The notes under the pieces: model-generated
What the model was told of the DNA's origin: nothing
The model's input: only the letters and a program-made list of their open reading frames with translations
Databases searched by the model: none
Made by a program: the position numbers and the translations under genes
Assembly: GCA_045602655.1 (NCBI GenBank)
Contig: JAZSBY010000110.1
Span: 1-5,136 of the forward strand
DNA length: 5,136 nucleotides
Source: Fimenecus sp045602655
GTDB taxonomy: Bacteria; Bacillota; Clostridia; Oscillospirales; Acutalibacteraceae
Direction of reading: 5' to 3'
Part shown: positions 3,964 through 5,136 of the stretch, piece by piece
Numbering within the stretch: position 1 is the stretch's first letter
How the letters are laid out: each line of letters begins with the position of its first letter

Positions 3964-4037
3964 CCCTTTTCATGAAAAAATATTATACAAATCTTCACCC
4001 TTGTTTTTGTGCAATTATATGAAATTGTGATAAAAGA

Positions 4038-4066
4038 TTGAAAATTCTGTCGGTTTGTGGTATAAT
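4038..4066 (+). promoter_or_regulatory. Promoter of the dockerin protein gene
   Basis: TTGAAA (4038-4043), 17-base spacer, TATAAT (4061-4066), with transcription starting near 4073 and a leader of about 28 bases. No large dyad overlaps it, unlike the promoters to its left. The stretch 3964-4037 shows nothing else beyond a small CAATT/AATTG hairpin. Confidence 0.7.
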
Positions 4067-4100
4067 GAGTGTATTAAATACAAAGGAAGTGGTTGTTTAT

Positions 4101-5136
4101 ATGAAATTTAAACATATTTTGTCTATTATTTCAGCTTCAATTATTTGCTTGTCCTCCTTAAATTGTGCCTATGCCAATGCTCTTTCTCTTGGCGATGCTA
4201 ATTCAGATAACATAATTGATTCATCTGATGCTTCTGTAATTTTAAGCATATACGCAGATTATTCAACAGGTAAGACACCTAATCAAACACAAGATGAATT
4301 ATCCGTTGCCGATGTTAATTCTGATAATTCTGTGGATTCTACAGATGCTTCAACTATTCTGGAATATTACGCACATATATCAACTGGTGGTAACGGAACG
4401 CTTGAAGAATTTGTTTCCCCACAATATCAGTCAAATACAAACACATTTATTTTACATCGTATATCTGTTGAAATTCCTAAAGATTTTAAATATGCTTATT
4501 CATCAAAAGACTCACAGGGCGATAGCCGTTATTTATTCGCAAGTACAGACAGCAAAATGATAATAGAAGAATCAATTACTCCTACTGGTTTTACAGACAA
4601 AGAAATACTCGATGCATTATATAATGCATCTAAAGACAATGACAAATATAATAACGTACAAATTATAATTGCCAATAATAGAGAATTTATCAAGGTAGAT
4701 TACCCATCTGATGATAATAATACAATGCTGCTATATACTTTTGTAGCTAATGGTCGGTCATATATATTGGGCATATTATATCCATCACTTGACATTAATA
4801 AGGAAGTCATGGTTGTAGACATACTAAAATCCATTGTAACCGAAACGCAAAGTATAAATATTCCTTGTAGCAAAACATTTGAATCATTATCCGCAAACGA
4901 GAAACAATTCCTTCTCGATTCTATTATGATGTTCTCAAAAAACTTTACAAATGCAACATCAATTAGTATTAATCAATGTTGCGAGACAACTATAGACAAT
5001 AAAAAAGCATATATATACGACCTCTCCTATGTATCATCTTCCGGAAGTGATAGTCAATATACTTTTATAGCTTATCCCGAAACTGAGCAGATTTCTAAAT
5101 CTTATGATTCATATAATAAAACGGTCTCTGCATATA
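4101..5136 (+). CDS. Secreted protein with N-terminal type I dockerin, cut by the window end (345+ aa)
   Basis: The ATG at 4101 follows AAAGGAAG (4082-4089) at 11 bases. Residues 1-25 are a signal peptide (basic MKFKH, hydrophobic core, AYA before Asn26). Residues 28-97 are a type I dockerin with two calcium loops: Asp32-Asn34-Asp36-Asp40-Asp43 and Asp71-Asn73-Asp75-Asp79-Asp82, each followed by a helix (ASVILSIY, ASTILEYY). Dockerins bind cohesins on scaffoldin or cell-surface proteins, so the product is probably exported and anchored to a surface or cellulosome-like complex. Residues 110-345 are not recognised: alternating strands with FILHRISVEIPKDFKYAYSS near 115-134 and no catalytic motif seen, possibly a binding or adhesion domain. 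A dockerin placed directly after the signal peptide is unusual, as most are C-terminal. No stop is reached by base 5136. The gene looks like host rather than phage material. Confidence 0.85.
   Translation, partial: MKFKHILSIISASIICLSSLNCAYANALSLGDANSDNIIDSSDASVILSIYADYSTGKTPNQTQDELSVADVNSDNSVDSTDASTILEYYAHISTGGNGTLEEFVSPQYQSNTNTFILHRISVEIPKDFKYAYSSKDSQGDSRYLFASTDSKMIIEESITPTGFTDKEILDALYNASKDNDKYNNVQIIIANNREFIKVDYPSDDNNTMLLYTFVANGRSYILGILYPSLDINKEVMVVDILKSIVTETQSINIPCSKTFESLSANEKQFLLDSIMMFSKNFTNATSISINQCCETTIDNKKAYIYDLSYVSSSGSDSQYTFIAYPETEQISKSYDSYNKTVSAY

Noticed and set aside
4294..4560. 88-residue plus-strand frame
   Set aside because: It is a shifted frame within the dockerin protein gene; the dockerin frame is clearly the real one.

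Overview
The window is AT-rich DNA from a Gram-positive anaerobe of the Ruminococcus type (Clostridia, Oscillospiraceae/Ruminococcaceae). Three things point that way. There is a secreted protein with a type I dockerin at the right end. Ribosome binding sites are strong and GGAGG-like. Nearly every unit has a textbook TTGACA-17-TATAAT promoter. This is recognition by eye, not a database match.

The left and middle parts (1-3963) look like the regulatory end of a prophage or other integrated element. On the minus strand, 67-666 encodes a short tyrosine-recombinase-like protein that lacks the second half of the catalytic domain. It lies 20 bases downstream of 687-1763, which reads as an unrecognised 229-residue domain fused in frame to a complete MazF-type endoribonuclease. 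An internal start with a strong ribosome binding site could also make MazF alone. This pair is read leftward from a perfect promoter at 1848-1876. Rightward from 1947 lies a LexA/CI-type S24 repressor with an Ala-Gly cleavage site and a Ser/Lys dyad. Its only visible promoter (1782-1810) faces the leftward one, so the two transcripts overlap at their 5' ends by about 25 bases, with dyads over both promoters. This has the architecture of a lysogeny-type switch with a toxin gene on one arm.

From 2634 to 3735 two short plus-strand transcription units bracket a minus-strand BRO/KilAC phage antirepressor (2824-3582). Each has a strong promoter, no convincing reading frame and an intrinsic terminator. 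The first (about 2669-2799) can fold as a four-helix cloverleaf. The second (about 3649-3735) starts inside a set of AAGGTAT boxes that also cover the antirepressor ribosome binding site, and it ends antisense to the last codons of a small ribbon-helix-helix regulator (3703-3900, minus). That regulator has its own promoter (3935-3963) framed by a perfect 13-bp inverted repeat, most simply an autoregulatory operator.

The right end (4038-5136) is a separate plus-strand unit: a promoter and a secreted protein with a dockerin directly behind the signal peptide, cut by the window end. It looks like host cell-surface/cellulosome-type material rather than phage regulation.

Inferred logic: the S24 repressor holds back the leftward MazF-fusion operon and possibly the small RNA units. 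The antirepressor would oppose a repressor, and the small RNAs and ribbon-helix-helix protein would tune antirepressor output. None of these links is shown directly by the sequence.
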